Shown: in pieces, positions 21,968 through 30,866 of the stretch
Numbering within the stretch: the stretch's first letter is position 1
Layout of the letters: each line of letters begins with the position of its first letter
Origin: Sphingopyxis sp. JAI108
Lineage (GTDB): Bacteria > Pseudomonadota > Alphaproteobacteria > Sphingomonadales > Sphingomonadaceae
DNA: 64,000 nt
Assembly: GCF_013410105.1 (NCBI RefSeq)
Contig: NZ_JACCCJ010000001.1
Coordinates: forward strand, 1,302,001 to 1,366,000
Direction: 5' to 3'
Notes under the pieces: model-generated
Database searches by the model: none
Seen by the model: only the letters and a program-made list of their open reading frames with translations
Told to the model about the DNA's origin: nothing
Position numbers and translations under genes: made by a program

Positions 21968-22719
21968 CGCATCTCTCCTTGCGGGCGCAGCACATTCCAG
22001 CCGACGGTGCCCGTCGCGCCCGACAGGCGGACATAGTCGTTCGCCTGCCACATCGCCCACGGATGCGCGCCATAATCGGGTTCGAAAAAGTCGCGGCGCA
22101 GCCAGGTCGTGCGCGCGATGCCCCGCGTCACCTTGTAATCGCTCTCGAATGCCGGGCCGGGCGCGATCAGGCTTTGCTTGCCCATATGCGCCTCGATCTG
22201 CGCGAGGAAGGTAGCGAGTTCGGACAGGAGCAGCGCGCGCGTCGGGCGATCGGGGCAGCGGTCGTCATAGTCGAGCCAGACCACGGCGGGCAGCATGTCG
22301 GCGCGGCGCGGCACATGGCGGATGAAATTGGCGGCCTGGTCGGTCGCGAGCTGGCAGAGGCTGTAGCGGTGGATTGCGCCCGCCTGCACGCCTGCGTCGC
22401 GCGCGCCGGCCATGTTGCGCGCGAATTTCGGGTCGATACCGCCCAACCCGTCGGTCGCAGCGATATAGGCGAATTCGGCGCCCGCGGCCTTGATCGACCC
22501 CCAATGGACGTCGCCATTGCCCGCGTCGATTGTCACGCCCTGCGTTGGATAGACGGCGCGGTCGGGCGTCCAGCGCGCCGCCCACCAGAGCGCGAGGCCC
22601 GCAGCGAGGAGAAGCAATACGACCGCGGCGCCGATCCGGCGCAGCGTGCGCCCGATCGCGGCGCGCCATGCGGCTGCGGTCTGCGCTGCCTTTCCACCCC
22701 TGATCGCCCCCGTTGCCAT
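21964..22719 (-). CDS. GH25 lysozyme-like protein with altered catalytic positions
   Basis: A 251-residue protein with a cytoplasmic basic N-terminus, one transmembrane anchor (about 28-47) and a periplasmic domain related to glycoside hydrolase family 25: GVTIDAGNGDVHWGSIK, FAYIAATDG, FARNMAGARDAGV and PAVVWLDYDDRC. Active GH25 enzymes carry a D-x-E pair at the last block and usually KATEG in the second; here these read LDYD and AATDG. The fold is probably kept while muramidase activity may be lost or changed. It is directly upstream of cdd with a 4-bp overlap and 2 bp downstream of the UPF0262 gene. Confidence 0.75.
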   Translation of the reverse strand: MATGAIRGGKAAQTAAAWRAAIGRTLRRIGAAVVLLLLAAGLALWWAARWTPDRAVYPTQGVTIDAGNGDVHWGSIKAAGAEFAYIAATDGLGGIDPKFARNMAGARDAGVQAGAIHRYSLCQLATDQAANFIRHVPRRADMLPAVVWLDYDDRCPDRPTRALLLSELATFLAQIEAHMGKQSLIAPGPAFESDYKVTRGIARTTWLRRDFFEPDYGAHPWAMWQANDYVRLSGATGTVGWNVLRPQGEMR

Positions 22720-22721
22720 GA

Positions 22722-23219
22722 TCAGCCCTTGATGTGCAGCACGCAGATCAGCGTGAACAACCGCCGCGCGGTGTCGAAATCGACCGCGATCTTGCCGTCG
22801 AGCCGATCCATCAGCAGTTCGGCAGCCTCGTTGTGCAGCGCGCGCCGCGCCATGTCGACGGTTTCGATCTGCTGCGCGGTCGAGGTCTTGATCGCCTGAT
22901 AATAGCTGTCGCAGATTGCGAAATAGTCGCGGATGGGGCGGCGGAAACGGCCGAGGCCGAGAATGATCGCCTCGAGCGGCGAGCCATCTTCGCGAGCGAT
23001 TTCAAAAATCAACCGGCCGTCCTCGACACGCAGCATCAAGCGATACGGACCCGCATAACCGTCGGGATGGCCGCGTTGCGGCACGAACTTGTTATCCTCG
23101 ATCAGGTCAAAGATCGCGACGCGGCGCTCCTGCTCGACGTCGGGATTGCGCCAGACGATCGACCCTTCGTCGAGTTCGATCGAAATGATCCGCTGTTTGG
23201 AGGGGTCTGCGTCGTTCAT
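22722..23219 (-). CDS. UPF0262 family protein
   Basis: A 165-residue cytoplasmic protein that matches the UPF0262 family, found widely in alphaproteobacteria: IISIELDEGSIVWRNPDVEQER, FDLIEDNKFVP, GPYRLMLRVEDGRLIFEI and LGRFRRPIRDYFAICDSYY. The function is unknown. The gene is divergent from dnaB with about 130 bp between the starts and is the first gene of the run UPF0262-GH25-cdd-dcd. Confidence 0.9.
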   Translation of the reverse strand: MNDADPSKQRIISIELDEGSIVWRNPDVEQERRVAIFDLIEDNKFVPQRGHPDGYAGPYRLMLRVEDGRLIFEIAREDGSPLEAIILGLGRFRRPIRDYFAICDSYYQAIKTSTAQQIETVDMARRALHNEAAELLMDRLDGKIAVDFDTARRLFTLICVLHIKG

Positions 23220-23349
23220 GCTGTCCGTGCTTCTACTTGGCGCGCCGCGAAGGGCAAGGGGGCGACTTATTCACAGCAACCCACAGTTATGATAGCCTGT
23301 CGGGCATCGCCTGTTGCGCCGTTCGAAGCGGCAACGCATGAGGGTCGCC

Positions 23350-24861
23350 ATGCCAGAACTAGCCCTGATCCCGACCCCGGCAAACACCGGGGATGAGCGC
23401 CAATTACCCCGTAATATCGAGGCTGAGGCCGCGTTTCTCGGCGCGATCCTGATCGACAACCGAGTCGTCGAGGATCTGCCCGTCGCGCTCAGCCCCGAGC
23501 ATTTCTTCGAGCCGCTGCACGGCCGCATCTTTCAGCAGACGATGGCGCTGATCGAGCGCAACAGCATCGCGACGCCGGTGACGCTGAAGCCCTATTTCGA
23601 GGCCGACGAGGCGATGAAGGCGGTCGGCGGGGTCGGCTATCTGGCGCAGCTGACGGGCAGTGGTGCCGGGCTGATCGGTGCCCGCGACTTTGCGCGGCAG
23701 ATTTTCGACCTTGCGCTGCTCCGCGAGCTCGCGGGTGTCGGGCGCACGCTCGTTGAAAATGCCCTCGATACCAGCGAGCGCGTCGATCCGCAGGCGCAGA
23801 TCGAGGAAGCCGAGACGGCGCTTTACCGCGTCGCCGGGGGCGAGGCCGAGATGGGATCGGTCAAGAGCTTCAGCCAGGCGAGCCTCACCGCGCTGCAGGC
23901 GGCCGAGCGCGCATTGAATTCGGGCGGCCACCTGTCGGGGATCACCACCGGCATCGCGAGCATGAACGCCAAGATCGGTGGCATGCACAATTCTGACCTG
24001 ATGATCCTCGCGGGCCGCCCGGGCATGGGCAAGACCTCGTTCGCAACGAACATCGCCTATAACGCCGCCGAACGCTGGCGCCGCGACGAGGACGACGGCA
24101 TCCCGGCCGAGAAGAATATGGGCGCGAAGGTCGCCTTCTTCAGCCTCGAAATGTCGGCGGACCAGCTCGCGACGCGCGTGCTCGCCGAACAGTCGGGGGT
24201 GTCGGGCGAGGCGCTGCGCATGGGCAAGATCAGCAAGGAGCAGTTCCAGCAATTGAGCCGCGCCGCGCAGCAGCTCCAGACCTTGCCCCTGTTCATCGAC
24301 GACACGCCGGGCCTGACGATCGCCGGTTTGCGCACGCGCGCGCGGCGGCTGCAGCGGCGGCACGGCATCGGCTTCATCGTCGTCGATTATCTCCAGCTGC
24401 TGCAAGGTTCGTCGAAAAGTGGCGACAATCGCGTCCAGGAAATTTCAGAAATTTCGCGTGGCCTGAAGACCTTGGCAAAGGAACTTCATGTCCCCGTGAT
24501 GGCGCTGTCGCAGCTCAGCCGTCAGGTCGAAAGTCGCGAGGACAAGCGCCCGCAGCTGTCCGACCTTCGCGAATCGGGCTCGATCGAGCAGGACGCCGAC
24601 ATGGTGCTCTTTGTGTTCCGCGAGGATTATTATGTCGCGGCGAAGGAGCCCAAGCGCCCGGTCGAGGGCGACGATGTGAAGATTCACGCCGCGCACGAGG
24701 AATGGGCGGCCGAGATGGAGCGCGTCTTCGGGCTCGCCGAGGTCATCGTAGCGAAATCGCGTCACGGCTCGACCGGCAAGGTGCGCCTGCACTTCGAGGC
24801 GAAGACGACCAAGTTCAGCGACCTCGCCGACGACAGCATGGCGTTCGAGGATTATGAGTGA
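23350..24861 (+). CDS. dnaB: replicative DNA helicase
   Basis: The ATG at 23350 is chosen because GAGGG lies just before it; the protein then has 503 residues. The N-terminal DnaB domain starts at LPRNIEAEAAFLGAILID. The RecA-like helicase core has Walker A in GRPGMGKTS, the H1a region FFSLEMSADQLATR, Walker B in IVVDYLQLLQ, and the arginine-finger region KSRHGSTGKVRLHFEA. DnaB is the hexameric 5'-3' helicase of the replication fork. It is monocistronic and converges with cysH. Confidence 0.97.
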   Translation: MPELALIPTPANTGDERQLPRNIEAEAAFLGAILIDNRVVEDLPVALSPEHFFEPLHGRIFQQTMALIERNSIATPVTLKPYFEADEAMKAVGGVGYLAQLTGSGAGLIGARDFARQIFDLALLRELAGVGRTLVENALDTSERVDPQAQIEEAETALYRVAGGEAEMGSVKSFSQASLTALQAAERALNSGGHLSGITTGIASMNAKIGGMHNSDLMILAGRPGMGKTSFATNIAYNAAERWRRDEDDGIPAEKNMGAKVAFFSLEMSADQLATRVLAEQSGVSGEALRMGKISKEQFQQLSRAAQQLQTLPLFIDDTPGLTIAGLRTRARRLQRRHGIGFIVVDYLQLLQGSSKSGDNRVQEISEISRGLKTLAKELHVPVMALSQLSRQVESREDKRPQLSDLRESGSIEQDADMVLFVFREDYYVAAKEPKRPVEGDDVKIHAAHEEWAAEMERVFGLAEVIVAKSRHGSTGKVRLHFEAKTTKFSDLADDSMAFEDYE

Positions 24862-24881
24862 GGGTTGATCCCTAAGTTCGA

Positions 24882-25685
24882 TCAGAACGCCGGGTCGTTC
24901 GCCGGGTCGTCGCCGAGCGGCGTCACCGCTTCGTGGATGCCGCACTCGGTCTTGTCCCAGCCGCGCCAGCGGCCCGAACGCGGGTCTTCGCCCGGCTTGA
25001 CCTTCGACGTGCAGGGCGAGCAGCCGATCGAGGGATAACCTTCGGCCTCGAGCGGGTGGCGCGGCAGGTCGTGCGCCTCGAAATATTCATCGAGCTGCTC
25101 GCGCGTCCAGTTGGCGAGCGGATTGAATTTGAGGCGGCCGGTGGTGCCGTCGAGTTCGAAGCGCGCGAGGCCCTGCCGCGTCGATGACTGGAAACCCTTG
25201 CGCCCGGTGATCGACGTGTCGAAATCGGCGAGGGCCTTTTCCAGCGGCTTGACCTTGCGAATTTCGCAGCAGCCGTCGGGGTCGTAGGACCAGCGCAGCT
25301 CGGTCGCGTCCTTCTTTGCGAGTTCCTCGGCATCGGGCGCCAGGTTGACGATGTTGAGCTTCAGTTTCGCGGCCAGTTCGTCGCGATAGGCGAGCGTTTC
25401 GGGGAAATGCTTGCCGGTATCGAGGAACAGCACGGGCATGTCGGGCGCAGCCTGCGCCACGAGATGGAGCAGCACTGCGCTTTCGGCGCCGAAGCTCGAC
25501 ACGATCGCGGTCTCGCCGAGCAGGCCCGCGCCGATCACGCTCGCGACGACTTCGGCGGCGTCCTGACCGCGGAACAGGTTGTTGAGGCGGATGACGTCGG
25601 CCTGCGTGAAGCGGGGCGCGACGTCGATGCGGTCGCGGGTGCGGTCTTCGCCGGCTTTGGGGAGAGAGTGTTTCACGTCAGCCAT
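24882..25685 (-). CDS. cysH: phosphoadenylyl/adenylyl-sulfate reductase
   Basis: A 267-residue reductase that turns activated sulfate into sulfite using thioredoxin. The PP-loop-like SSFGAESAVLLHL opens the catalytic domain. The pairs of cysteines in GCCEIRKVKPL and GCSPCT, followed by ECGIH with the catalytic Cys, mark the [4Fe-4S]-containing bacterial type, which generally prefers APS. It is the last gene of the sulfate-assimilation operon and overlaps DUF934 by 8 bp. Confidence 0.94.
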   Translation of the reverse strand: MADVKHSLPKAGEDRTRDRIDVAPRFTQADVIRLNNLFRGQDAAEVVASVIGAGLLGETAIVSSFGAESAVLLHLVAQAAPDMPVLFLDTGKHFPETLAYRDELAAKLKLNIVNLAPDAEELAKKDATELRWSYDPDGCCEIRKVKPLEKALADFDTSITGRKGFQSSTRQGLARFELDGTTGRLKFNPLANWTREQLDEYFEAHDLPRHPLEAEGYPSIGCSPCTSKVKPGEDPRSGRWRGWDKTECGIHEAVTPLGDDPANDPAF

Positions 25686-26094
25686 GCCTCAGCTTCCATA
25701 TCGGCACCGCGCCGTCGGCGGCGCCCTGATAATGTTCGGGCCAGCGCGACAGCGCCGCCTCGACGTCCGCAGGGTTGAGGTCTTTTTCGGGTGCGAATGT
25801 ATCGAAGCCGCAGCGCTTCATATAGGCGATCTGGTCGACGAGTACGTCGCCCTGCGCGCGCAGCTCGCCCGCATAACCCGCCTCGCGCAGGATGCGCGCG
25901 GAGGAATAGCCGCGGCCGTCGCGGAATTTGGGAAAGGCGACCTCAATCAGCTTCAGCCGGTCGAGATAAGGGATGAGCGCGCGCGCATCCTCATCGCTTT
26001 CGAGCCGGACCGCCGTCGCGTTCGACTGTGACAGAAAGGCATCGAGGGTGACGCAGGGCTCTTCGCCTTGCTGATCGCTTCGGGCGTCGGTCAT
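25678..26094 (-). CDS. DUF934 family protein of the sulfate-assimilation operon
   Basis: A 138-residue cytoplasmic protein with the DUF934 signature: ARALIPYLDRLKLIEVAFPKFRDGRGYSSARILRE is recognisable from IEVAFPKFRDGRGYS onward, followed by GELRAQGDVLVDQIAYMKRCGFD. The family is nearly always next to cysH and cysI in alpha- and betaproteobacteria and is thought to be an accessory factor for sulfite formation or reduction. It overlaps the Rid-family gene by 4 bp and cysH by 8 bp. Confidence 0.9.
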   Translation of the reverse strand: MTDARSDQQGEEPCVTLDAFLSQSNATAVRLESDEDARALIPYLDRLKLIEVAFPKFRDGRGYSSARILREAGYAGELRAQGDVLVDQIAYMKRCGFDTFAPEKDLNPADVEAALSRWPEHYQGAADGAVPIWKLRHG

Positions 26095-26492
26095 GCGGCG
26101 TCTCCGGAAATGCGGGCGATTACCTTGATTTCGAAGGTGAAGCCGGAAAGCCAGGTCACCCCGACGGCGGTGATGTTCGGATAGGGCTTCTCGCCCCAGT
26201 TAGCCCCGAGCACCGGAAAGATCGTCTCGAAATGCTTGTCGGGATCGATCATGAACAAAGTCACGTCGACGACCTCGTCGAAGCTCGACCCGGCGGCTTT
26301 CAGGATCGCGTTGAGATTGTCGAACGCCAGCTGCACCTGCGCCGCGAGGTCGGGTTCGGGTGAGCCGTCGGTGCGCGCGCCGACCTGTCCCGACACGAAC
26401 AGGAATCCATTCGACCGGATCGCGGGCGAATAGCGATGCGCTTCGTACAGGGCGTGGGGTTCGGGCGGGAAAACCGCGTCGCGCTCAACCAT
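26091..26492 (-). CDS. Rid-family (YjgF/YER057c/UK114) protein inside the cys operon
   Basis: A 133-residue protein starting at the ATG at 26492, which overlaps the end of cysI by 8 bp. The Rid fold is seen in FLFVSGQVGARTDGSPEPDL, QVQLAFDNLNAILKAAGSS, VVDVTLFMIDPD and the final FEIKVIARI. RidA enzymes hydrolyse reactive enamines and imines such as 2-aminoacrylate and need an Arg in the P-x-R block; here that block reads YPNITAVGV, with Ile in place. It therefore belongs to another Rid subgroup, of unknown chemistry. Its place between cysI and DUF934 is uncommon for this operon. Confidence 0.85.
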   Translation of the reverse strand: MVERDAVFPPEPHALYEAHRYSPAIRSNGFLFVSGQVGARTDGSPEPDLAAQVQLAFDNLNAILKAAGSSFDEVVDVTLFMIDPDKHFETIFPVLGANWGEKPYPNITAVGVTWLSGFTFEIKVIARISGDAA

Positions 26493-28116
26493 AGATCGCC
26501 TCCTTGAACGGGGCCATGCCGACGCGGCGGAAGGTGTCGACGAAACGCTCCCCCTCGGTCCGTTCGGCGAGATATTTGTCGGTAACGCGCTCGATCGCGT
26601 CGACGATGCCGTCCTCGTCGAAGCCCGGGCCGGTGATCGTGCCGAGCGACACGTCCTCGGCGCCCGATCCGCCGAGCAAAAGCTGGTAATTCTCGGTACC
26701 TTTGCGATCGACGCCGAGGATGCCGATGTGGCCGGCATGATGATGGCCGCACGCGTTGATGCAGCCCGAAATCTTGAGCTTGAGCTCGCCGAGTTCCTTC
26801 TGGCGGCCGAGGTCCGAAAAGCGCGCCGCAATCTTCTGCGCGACCGGGATCGAGCGCGCGTTGGCGAGGCTGCAATAATCGAGCCCGGGGCACGCGATGA
26901 TGTCGCTGATCAGGTCGAGGTTCGGCGTCGCGAGCCCCGCTTCGTCGAGCTTTTGCCAGATCGCGTAAAGATCGGCCTTGCGGACGTGCGGCAGCACGAT
27001 GTTCTGCGCGTGGGTGACGCGGAGTTCGTCATGACTGTACGTCTCGGCGAGATCGGCCATCAGGTCGATCTGCGCCGACGAAGCATCGCCGGGGATGCCC
27101 CCGACGGGCTTCAGGCTGATGTTGACGATGGCGTGGGCCGGCACCTTATGCATCGCGACATTCTGGTCGACCCACACCGCGAAGTCGGGATCGCTGCGGT
27201 CGATGGTGTCGGGCGCCGACGCGTCGAGCGGCGGCGGCGCGAATTGCGCCGCGATGCGGTCGAACTCGGCCTTCGGCGGGTCGATGCCGAGCGACTTCAC
27301 ATGCGCCCACTCTTCCTCGACCTGGCGGCGATATTCGTCGGCGCCGAGTTCGTGGATGAGGATCTTGATGCGCGCCTTGTAGATATTGTCGCGGCGGCCA
27401 TAGCGGTTGTAGACGCGCAGACACGCCTCGGCATAGCTCAGCATATCTTCGAGCGGCACGAATTCTTTGATCAGCGGCGCGATCATCGGGGTGCGGCCCA
27501 TGCCGCCGCCCACGTAAAACGCAGCGCCGTGCTGACCATCCTTCTCGACGATCTGGATGCCAATGTCGTGCAGGCGCATCGCGGCACGATCTTCGTCGGC
27601 CGCGATGACGGCGATTTTAAATTTGCGCGGCAAATAGCTGAATTCGGGGTGGAAACTCGACCATTGGCGGAGCAGCTCGGCCCACGGCCGCGGGTCGGTG
27701 ATTTCATCCGCGGCGGCGCCGGCCCACTGGTCCGAGCTGATATTGCGGATGCAATTGCCGCTGGTCTGGATCGCGTGCATCTCGACCGACGCGAGGTCGG
27801 CGAGGATCGCGGGGGCGTCCTCCAGCTTGATCCAGTTATACTGGATGTTCTGGCGCGTGGTGAAATGGCCGTAATCGCGGTCGTACTTGCGCGCGATATG
27901 CGCCAGCATCCGCATTTGACGACTGTCGAGCGTCCCATAGGGCACCGCGACGCGCAGCATATAGGCGTGAAGCTGGAGGTAGAGGCCGTTCATCAGCCGC
28001 AGCGGCTTGAACTGGTCCTCGGTGATCTCGCCCGCGAGGCGGCGGCGCACCTGGTCCGAAAATTCGGCGACGCGCGCGTCGACCATCGCATGGTCATATT
28101 CGTCATATTTGTACAT
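26485..28116 (-). CDS. cysI: nitrite/sulfite reductase hemoprotein (siroheme, [4Fe-4S])
   Basis: A 543-residue enzyme of the ferredoxin-type nitrite/sulfite reductase family. Both ferredoxin-like halves are present: FTTRQNIQYNWIKLEDAP with TSGNCIRNISSDQWAG, and the cluster/siroheme cysteines in CPGLDYCSLANARSIP and GCINACGHHHAGHIGILG. In this setting, between cobA-type methyltransferase and cysH, it is the assimilatory sulfite reductase that makes sulfide. The start is 1 bp from the DUF2849 stop. Nitrite reduction is a less likely alternative because no nitrate genes are near. Confidence 0.92.
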   Translation of the reverse strand: MYKYDEYDHAMVDARVAEFSDQVRRRLAGEITEDQFKPLRLMNGLYLQLHAYMLRVAVPYGTLDSRQMRMLAHIARKYDRDYGHFTTRQNIQYNWIKLEDAPAILADLASVEMHAIQTSGNCIRNISSDQWAGAAADEITDPRPWAELLRQWSSFHPEFSYLPRKFKIAVIAADEDRAAMRLHDIGIQIVEKDGQHGAAFYVGGGMGRTPMIAPLIKEFVPLEDMLSYAEACLRVYNRYGRRDNIYKARIKILIHELGADEYRRQVEEEWAHVKSLGIDPPKAEFDRIAAQFAPPPLDASAPDTIDRSDPDFAVWVDQNVAMHKVPAHAIVNISLKPVGGIPGDASSAQIDLMADLAETYSHDELRVTHAQNIVLPHVRKADLYAIWQKLDEAGLATPNLDLISDIIACPGLDYCSLANARSIPVAQKIAARFSDLGRQKELGELKLKISGCINACGHHHAGHIGILGVDRKGTENYQLLLGGSGAEDVSLGTITGPGFDEDGIVDAIERVTDKYLAERTEGERFVDTFRRVGMAPFKEAIYG

Positions 28117-28117
28117 G

Positions 28118-28414
28118 TCAGATCACCCAGTCGCCGGCCGCGGGATCGGCGGGTTTCAATGTCAGGTCGGGGCGCACGGTCGGTCCCAAGGCACGGATAC
28201 GGTCCTTGATGTGCGCGGGTCGGGGGCCATCGGGGGTTTGCTCGCCCGCGATGATATAGGGCGCGTTGACGCGGCGTGCGCCTTCCTCGGCGGCGAGGAT
28301 CGCCTCGCCATGCTCGCCGACATCGGCGGCGTCCTCGATATGGATCGACCAGTCGGTGCCGGTCCACCAGGTCACGAACCCGGTCTTCAGATCATTGCCC
28401 GTGAGCAGCTTCAT
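28118..28414 (-). CDS. DUF2849 family protein
   Basis: A 98-residue cytoplasmic protein of the DUF2849 family, seen in the opening MKLLTGNDLKTGFVTWW and the block IEDAADVGEHGEAILAAEEG. The family travels with cysG/cobA and cysI in alphaproteobacterial sulfur operons and is presumed to assist sulfite reduction; no activity is known. It overlaps the methyltransferase gene by 4 bp and is 1 bp upstream of cysI. Confidence 0.9.
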   Translation of the reverse strand: MKLLTGNDLKTGFVTWWTGTDWSIHIEDAADVGEHGEAILAAEEGARRVNAPYIIAGEQTPDGPRPAHIKDRIRALGPTVRPDLTLKPADPAAGDWVI

Positions 28415-29199
28415 GTGAAATCCCTTATTTGTGTCGCGACGCCCGGCGCGCCGAGGCAGTCGAGCGCATCGGCGCGCGCCGCGACCTTGCCGACGATGAT
28501 CAGCGACGGGCTCCGGACTTTCTCACGCGCGACGAGGTTGCCGAGGTCGGTCAGGAGGGTGCGCAGGACGCGGGCATCGGCGGTCGTGCCGCGCTCGATC
28601 ACCGCGACCGGCAGGCCCGGCGAAACGCCGTCGGCGATCAGCTTGTCGGCGATGGCCGATGCGGTCGCGAGACCCATGTAGATGACGAGGGTGCGGCCGT
28701 GGCCCGCGAGCCCCGACCAGTCCTGGTCGCTCAGGTCCTTGCACTGGCCGGCGACGAAGCTGACCGCGCTGGCATCCTCGCGGTGGGTGAGAGGAAGGCC
28801 CGCCTGCGCGGCGCAGCCCGCCGCCGCGGTGATGCCAGGGACGACCTCCACCGCGACGTCGGCCTTGCGCGCGGCATCGAGTTCCTCGCCGCCGCGGCCG
28901 AAGATGAACGGATCGCCGCCCTTGAGGCGCACGACCTGTTTGCCGGCGAGCGTTTCGCGCACGAGCAGTTCGTTGATCAGTTCCTGCTTCATCGTGTGGC
29001 GGCTGCGCTGCTTGGCAACGCTGATGCGCGTCACATGCGGCGGGATCAGCGCAAGCACCCCTTCGCCGACCAGCCCGTCATGAACCACGAGGTCCGCGCT
29101 TTCGAGCAGCCGCGCGGCGCGCAGCGTCAGCAGGTCGGGATCGCCGGGGCCGGCGCCGACAAGCCACAATTTGCCCGCAGGAGGGGGTGACTGTTCCAT
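28411..29199 (-). CDS. cobA: uroporphyrinogen-III C-methyltransferase (siroheme branch)
   Basis: A 262-residue SAM-dependent methyltransferase of the CobA/CysG-C family. It has the P-loop-like LVGAGPGDPDLLTLRA, VVRLKGGDPFIFGRGGEEL, PGITAAAGCAAQAGLPLTHR and IYMGLATASAIADKLI. It methylates uroporphyrinogen III to precorrin-2. As first gene of the operon it supplies siroheme precursor for the sulfite reductase two genes downstream. The CysG oxidase/chelatase domain is absent, so that step must be encoded elsewhere. Confidence 0.93.
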   Translation of the reverse strand: MEQSPPPAGKLWLVGAGPGDPDLLTLRAARLLESADLVVHDGLVGEGVLALIPPHVTRISVAKQRSRHTMKQELINELLVRETLAGKQVVRLKGGDPFIFGRGGEELDAARKADVAVEVVPGITAAAGCAAQAGLPLTHREDASAVSFVAGQCKDLSDQDWSGLAGHGRTLVIYMGLATASAIADKLIADGVSPGLPVAVIERGTTADARVLRTLLTDLGNLVAREKVRSPSLIIVGKVAARADALDCLGAPGVATQIRDFT

Positions 29200-29290
29200 G
29201 CTGGAGAAGATGGGTCACGCGCCCGGAAAGCGCAAAGCAGGGTTTATTGACGGTGGTGAAGGTAAATTTGCACGGCCTTCTTTCCCGGTA

Positions 29291-30736
29291 TTAAAGATAC
29301 TTCTTCGTCACCAGCTGCGACCCTTCGGGGTCGCGGAGGCCGACGCCGATCGAGGCACGCATCGTATCGCTTTCGGCTGACGCCACCGGATAGGCGCAAT
29401 AATCGGCCGCGTAAAAGGCGCTCGGGCGGTGGTTGCCCGACAGGCCGATGCCGCCGAAGGGGGCCGCCGACGAGGCGCCATTGGTCGGGCGGTTCCAGTT
29501 GATCACGCCCGCGCGGGCATTCGCCCAGAACTGGTCGTAAAGCTGCGGCGTGCCGCCGACCAGCGACGCCGACAGGCCAAAGGCGGTGTTGTTCGCCTCG
29601 GCGATCGCGGCCTCGAAACTTTCCACGCGGATGACCTGGAGCAGCGGGCCGAACAGCTCGACATCGGGGCGTTCGGGCATCGCGGTGACGTCGATGATGC
29701 CGGGGGTCAGGAAGGGGCGGCCGGCGATCGGCCGCGCCATGTGGCGGATCACCTGACCGCCGTTCGACATCAGGATAAGGAAGCTTTCGGTCAGGCCGTC
29801 GGCCGCCTCATTGTCGATGACGGGCCCCATATAGGGCGCAGGGTCGGCGTGCGGATGATCGACGATCAACCGGTTCGCGAGGCTGCACACCTCGTCGATC
29901 AGCGCGTCGGCGAGGCTGTCCTTGACGATCAGCCGGCGCGCGTTGCTGCACCTTTGCCCGGCGCTGAGGAAGGCCGACTGCACGACGAGGATCGCCGCGG
30001 TGCGGATATCGGCAGTGTCCCAGACGACGATCGGATTGTTGCCGCCCATTTCGAGCGCGAGCATCTTGCCCGGCTGGCCCGCGAACTGGCGGTTCAAGGC
30101 GAGGCCGGTGCGCGCCGAGCCGGTGAAGAGCAGGCCGTCGATGCCTTCGTGCCCCGCGAGCGCCTTGCCCGTCTCGGGTCCGCCGATCACCAGGCGCAGC
30201 ACCTCTTGCGGTACGCCCGCGCTGTGAAACAGTTCGACAAGCTTGGCGCCGACCGCGGGGGTCTTTTCGGATGGCTTGAAGACCACCGAATTGCCCGCGA
30301 TCAGCGCCGGAACGATGTGACCGTTCGGCAGGTGGGCCGGGAAATTATAAGGGCCGAGCACGGCGACCGCGCCATGCGGTTTGTGACGCACCGCGTTGCG
30401 CAGCCCCATTGCGCCCTCGATCCGGCGGTTCGGGGTGCGCTCGGCATAGGATTTCACCGAAATATCGACCTTGTTCGCGACCGATTCGACCTCGGTGCGG
30501 GCTTCCCACAGGGGCTTGCCCGTTTCGCGCGCGATCAGGTCGGCAAGCGACTCGCCCTCGGCCTTTACCCGGTCGGCGAAACGGCGCAGCGTTTCGGTGC
30601 GGAAGGTGACGGGCTTTGCCGCCCATTCGGGCCAGGCGCGGCGGGCGGTTTCGACTTCGGCATCGACATGGCTGACCGGCCCGCGCCAGAGCTCCTCGCC
30701 GGTTGCGGGTTCGAAGGAAATCAAGGACTCGCTCAT
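29291..30736 (-). CDS. astD: succinylglutamate-semialdehyde dehydrogenase
   Basis: The ATG at 30736 gives 481 residues. It is an NAD-dependent aldehyde dehydrogenase: VAVLGPYNFPAHLPNGHI, LVIGGPETGKAL, FTGSARTGLALNR, catalytic Glu in LALEMGGNNPI and catalytic Cys in SAGQRCSNARR. The overall pattern is that of AstD from the arginine succinyltransferase pathway, which oxidises succinylglutamate semialdehyde. The other ast genes are not in the window, so the pathway is split or elsewhere. It is divergent from the alpha/beta hydrolase gene. Confidence 0.87.
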   Translation of the reverse strand: MSESLISFEPATGEELWRGPVSHVDAEVETARRAWPEWAAKPVTFRTETLRRFADRVKAEGESLADLIARETGKPLWEARTEVESVANKVDISVKSYAERTPNRRIEGAMGLRNAVRHKPHGAVAVLGPYNFPAHLPNGHIVPALIAGNSVVFKPSEKTPAVGAKLVELFHSAGVPQEVLRLVIGGPETGKALAGHEGIDGLLFTGSARTGLALNRQFAGQPGKMLALEMGGNNPIVVWDTADIRTAAILVVQSAFLSAGQRCSNARRLIVKDSLADALIDEVCSLANRLIVDHPHADPAPYMGPVIDNEAADGLTESFLILMSNGGQVIRHMARPIAGRPFLTPGIIDVTAMPERPDVELFGPLLQVIRVESFEAAIAEANNTAFGLSASLVGGTPQLYDQFWANARAGVINWNRPTNGASSAAPFGGIGLSGNHRPSAFYAADYCAYPVASAESDTMRASIGVGLRDPEGSQLVTKKYL

Positions 30737-30866
30737 GGTCGCCCGCGTCTTATCGGCGAAAGCGGGCGGCGGCAACCTGCGGGACGTGGATGCGACGGAT
30801 TGCTTGCGCCGCGCCGCGCGGTTGGCGATAGACGGACGATGAGTCCTGCGCGTCGGGACAGCGCCA

